Source: Stutzerimonas kunmingensis
Lineage (GTDB): Bacteria; Pseudomonadota; Gammaproteobacteria; Pseudomonadales; Pseudomonadaceae
Assembly: GCF_900114065.1 (NCBI RefSeq)
Contig: NZ_FORS01000004.1
Coordinates: 1-64,000 of the forward strand
Length of the DNA: 64,000 bases
Direction of reading: 5' to 3'
Notes under the pieces: generated by a model
Database searches by the model: none
The model's input: the letters and a program-made list of their open reading frames with translations, nothing else
What the model was told of the DNA's origin: nothing
In this document: positions 62,290 through 64,000 of the stretch, piece by piece
Layout: every line of letters begins with the position of its first letter
Position numbering within the stretch: position 1 is the stretch's first letter
Made by a program: the position numbers and the translations under genes

Positions 62290-63051
62290 TCAGATCGCCG
62301 TCGCCCCGCCATCTACCGCCAGCGCATGACCGGTAGTGAAGGCGGCGCTGTCGCTGCACAGGTACAGCACCGCGGCGGCAATCTCTTCGACCTTGCCGAT
62401 GCGCCCGACTGGGTGCATGGCCGCAGCGAACTCCGCCTTGCGCGGGTCGGCCTCGTAGGCACGGCGGAACATGTCGGTGTCGATCACCGCCGGGCACACC
62501 GCATTCACGCGAATCTGCTTCTTGGCGTACTCGATCGCTGCCGACTTGGTCAGGCCGATCACCGCATGCTTGGATGCCGCGTAGATGCTCATCTTCGGCG
62601 CAGCACCGAGACCCGCAACGGACGCGGTGTTGACGATGGCGCCACCACCCTGCGCCAGCATGACCGGCAGCTGGTGCTTCATGCACAGCCAGACGCCCTT
62701 GACGTTGACGCCCATGATCGCGTCGAACTCCGCCTCGCTGCCTTCGGCCAGGCGTCCCTGCTCGATCTCGATGCCGGCATTGTTGAAGGCATAGTCGAGC
62801 CGCCCGTACTGCGCCAGCGTCTGCTCAATGAGCGCCTTGACCTCCGCATCGCGCGTGACGTCGCAGCGCACGGCGATCGCCTGGCCGCCAGCAGCACGAA
62901 TGCTTTCTGCGCCATCGCGAATCCCCACTTCGTCGATGTCGGCCAGCACCACCTTGAGGCCCTGCTCGGCGAACGCCTGCGCGGTGGCGCGACCGATTCC
63001 TGCTGCTGCGCCGGTAACCAGGGCAACCTGCCCGGAGAATGTCATGCTCAT
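62290..63051 (-). CDS. SDR-family NAD(P)-dependent oxidoreductase
   Basis: A 253-aa classical short-chain dehydrogenase. Cofactor motif TGAAAGIG; ADIDE after beta 2 (Asp suggests NAD preference); NNAG; catalytic Ser in NTASVAG and YAASK. The C-terminus has the family ending GHALAVDGGATAI. The substrate is unknown. Start ATG 63051; two ATGs three codons apart are possible. It is convergent with benE and divergent from the last gene. Confidence 0.9.
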   Translation of the reverse strand: MSMTFSGQVALVTGAAAGIGRATAQAFAEQGLKVVLADIDEVGIRDGAESIRAAGGQAIAVRCDVTRDAEVKALIEQTLAQYGRLDYAFNNAGIEIEQGRLAEGSEAEFDAIMGVNVKGVWLCMKHQLPVMLAQGGGAIVNTASVAGLGAAPKMSIYAASKHAVIGLTKSAAIEYAKKQIRVNAVCPAVIDTDMFRRAYEADPRKAEFAAAMHPVGRIGKVEEIAAAVLYLCSDSAAFTTGHALAVDGGATAI

Positions 63052-63268
63052 GATTGTTCTTCCCGAAGAATTCGACTCACCTTGCGCCCGCAAAATGACC
63101 GCGCAAGGCTTCCCGGTCGAACTTATACCGCTATGCGCTCGCGCATTTAACTGCCGGCACGGTCATATCACCGAACTGGATGCCCGTTCATTCCAGCCTG
63201 CTGACGTAGCTTGCGGCGCGGCGCTGGCCGGGCTAAACCAAACCTTTCGCAAACACGAGGCTTATTCC

Positions 63269-64000
63269 ATGACCCTGCTCAACCAGCAATTCCTGCTAGC
63301 CCAGCGGCCGATCGGTGCGCCGACCCGGGAGACCTTCGACTACGTCGAGAAGCCGGTGAGCGAGCCTGGCCCCAATCAGATTCTGGTCAAGGTCGAATAC
63401 CTGTCCATCGACCCGGCCATGCGCGGCTGGATGAACGACGCCAAGTCCTACATTCCGCCGGTGGGCATCGGCGAAGTAATGCGCGCTCTCGGCGTCGGCA
63501 AGGTGATCGCCTCGCAGCATCCTGACTACAAGGAAGGCGACTATGTAAACGGCGCGCTGGGCGTGCAGGCGTACTACCTCGGCGAGCCGAAGGGTTTCTA
63601 CAAGGTCGACCCGCAACAGGCTCCGCTGCCGCGTTACCTGTCCGCGCTGGGCATGACCGGCATGACCGCCTACTTCGCGCTGCTTGCGGTTGGCCAGCCC
63701 AAGGCCGGCGAGACCGTGGTGATCTCCGGCGCCGCCGGTGCGGTCGGCAGCGTTGCCGGGCAGATCGCCAAGATCAAGGGGTGTCGCGTGGTGGGTATCG
63801 CCGGCGGCGCGGACAAGTGCCGCTTCCTGACCGAGAAACTCGGTTTCGACGGCGCCATCGATTACAAGAATGAAGACTTGGCAGCGGGCTTGAAGCGTGA
63901 ATGCCCGAAAGGCGTGGACGTGTTCTTCGACAACGTCGGCGGCGACATCCTGGATACGGTGCTGCAGCGCATCAGCGTCGGCGCGCGAGTGGTGATCTGC
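63269..64000 (+). CDS. MDR-family NADP-dependent oxidoreductase (partial, runs off the window)
   Basis: The first 244 codons of a zinc-independent medium-chain reductase. It opens NQQFLLAQRPIGAPTRETF, has the GroES-like N-terminal domain (EYLSIDPAMRGWM), and the NADP fold with GAAGAVGSVAGQIAK. This is the CurA/leukotriene-B4-dehydrogenase-like group, which reduces the double bond of enones and enals. ATG 63269 has CGAGG nearby. The reading frame is open to the last base. Confidence 0.9.
   Translation, partial: MTLLNQQFLLAQRPIGAPTRETFDYVEKPVSEPGPNQILVKVEYLSIDPAMRGWMNDAKSYIPPVGIGEVMRALGVGKVIASQHPDYKEGDYVNGALGVQAYYLGEPKGFYKVDPQQAPLPRYLSALGMTGMTAYFALLAVGQPKAGETVVISGAAGAVGSVAGQIAKIKGCRVVGIAGGADKCRFLTEKLGFDGAIDYKNEDLAAGLKRECPKGVDVFFDNVGGDILDTVLQRISVGARVVIC

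Overview
The window looks like a chromosomal segment of a Pseudomonas-type gammaproteobacterium, most likely the Stutzerimonas (P. stutzeri) group. The reasons are high GC content, Pseudomonas-specific regulators (FleQ/FleS/FleR, FleN, HptB-HsbR-HsbA), the MotC/MotD stator pair, and the joined flagellar, chemotaxis and cytochrome c maturation blocks. The genus-level call is inference from gene content; no database was searched.

1-7.1 kb: an intact IS3-family element (4-1260, with 3-bp target duplication) sits in the first codons of a gene for a fused DUF442/type II sulfide:quinone oxidoreductase. The rest of a sulfide/sulfur-handling cluster follows: a SulP anion transporter, a cytoplasmic rhodanese, a DUF2892 membrane protein, a split YeeE/YedE sulfur transporter, a BigR-like persulfide-sensing repressor with an operator over its own promoter, and a divergent CsoR-family regulator. 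7.2-15.4 kb: tRNA-Glu and tRNA-Gly, then housekeeping and stress genes (GST-like protein, AAA+ ATPase, msrB-gpx, alaA, htpX, a DUF2959 lipoprotein, tpm).

15.4-20.4 kb: fleR, fleS, fleQ and fliT, all on the minus strand, separated by about 40 kb from the fliE operon that fleR adjoins in related pseudomonads. 20.5-27.9 kb: ccmABCDEFGHI, with a short ccmD and a leader hairpin before ccmA. 28.0-30.4 kb: a divergent pair encoding a FliK-domain protein and a free FlhB C-terminal-domain-like protein, then an exported rhodanese. 30.5-60.8 kb: one long minus-strand motility region. Read in the direction of transcription it is fliEFGHIJ, hsbA-hsbR-hptB, fliK, fliLMNOPQR-flhB, (sodC on the other strand), flhA-flhF-fleN-fliA, cheY-cheZ-cheA-cheB-motC-motD-parC-parP-cheW and a DUF2802 gene. 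61.0-64.0 kb: a BenE-type transporter, an SDR dehydrogenase and the start of an MDR-family NADP-dependent oxidoreductase that runs off the window.

Genes work together as a flagellar hierarchy. FleQ comes from a sigma70-type promoter. FleQ with RpoN then drives class II operons, and good -24/-12 sigma54 sites are visible before fleS, fliE, fliL, fliK and flhA. FleSR and FliA control later classes. The chemotaxis genes encode a polar array system (ParC, ParP). CheA carries three near-identical short modules that resemble the CheY-binding peptide of FliM. I found no CRISPR array, prophage or secondary-metabolite cluster.
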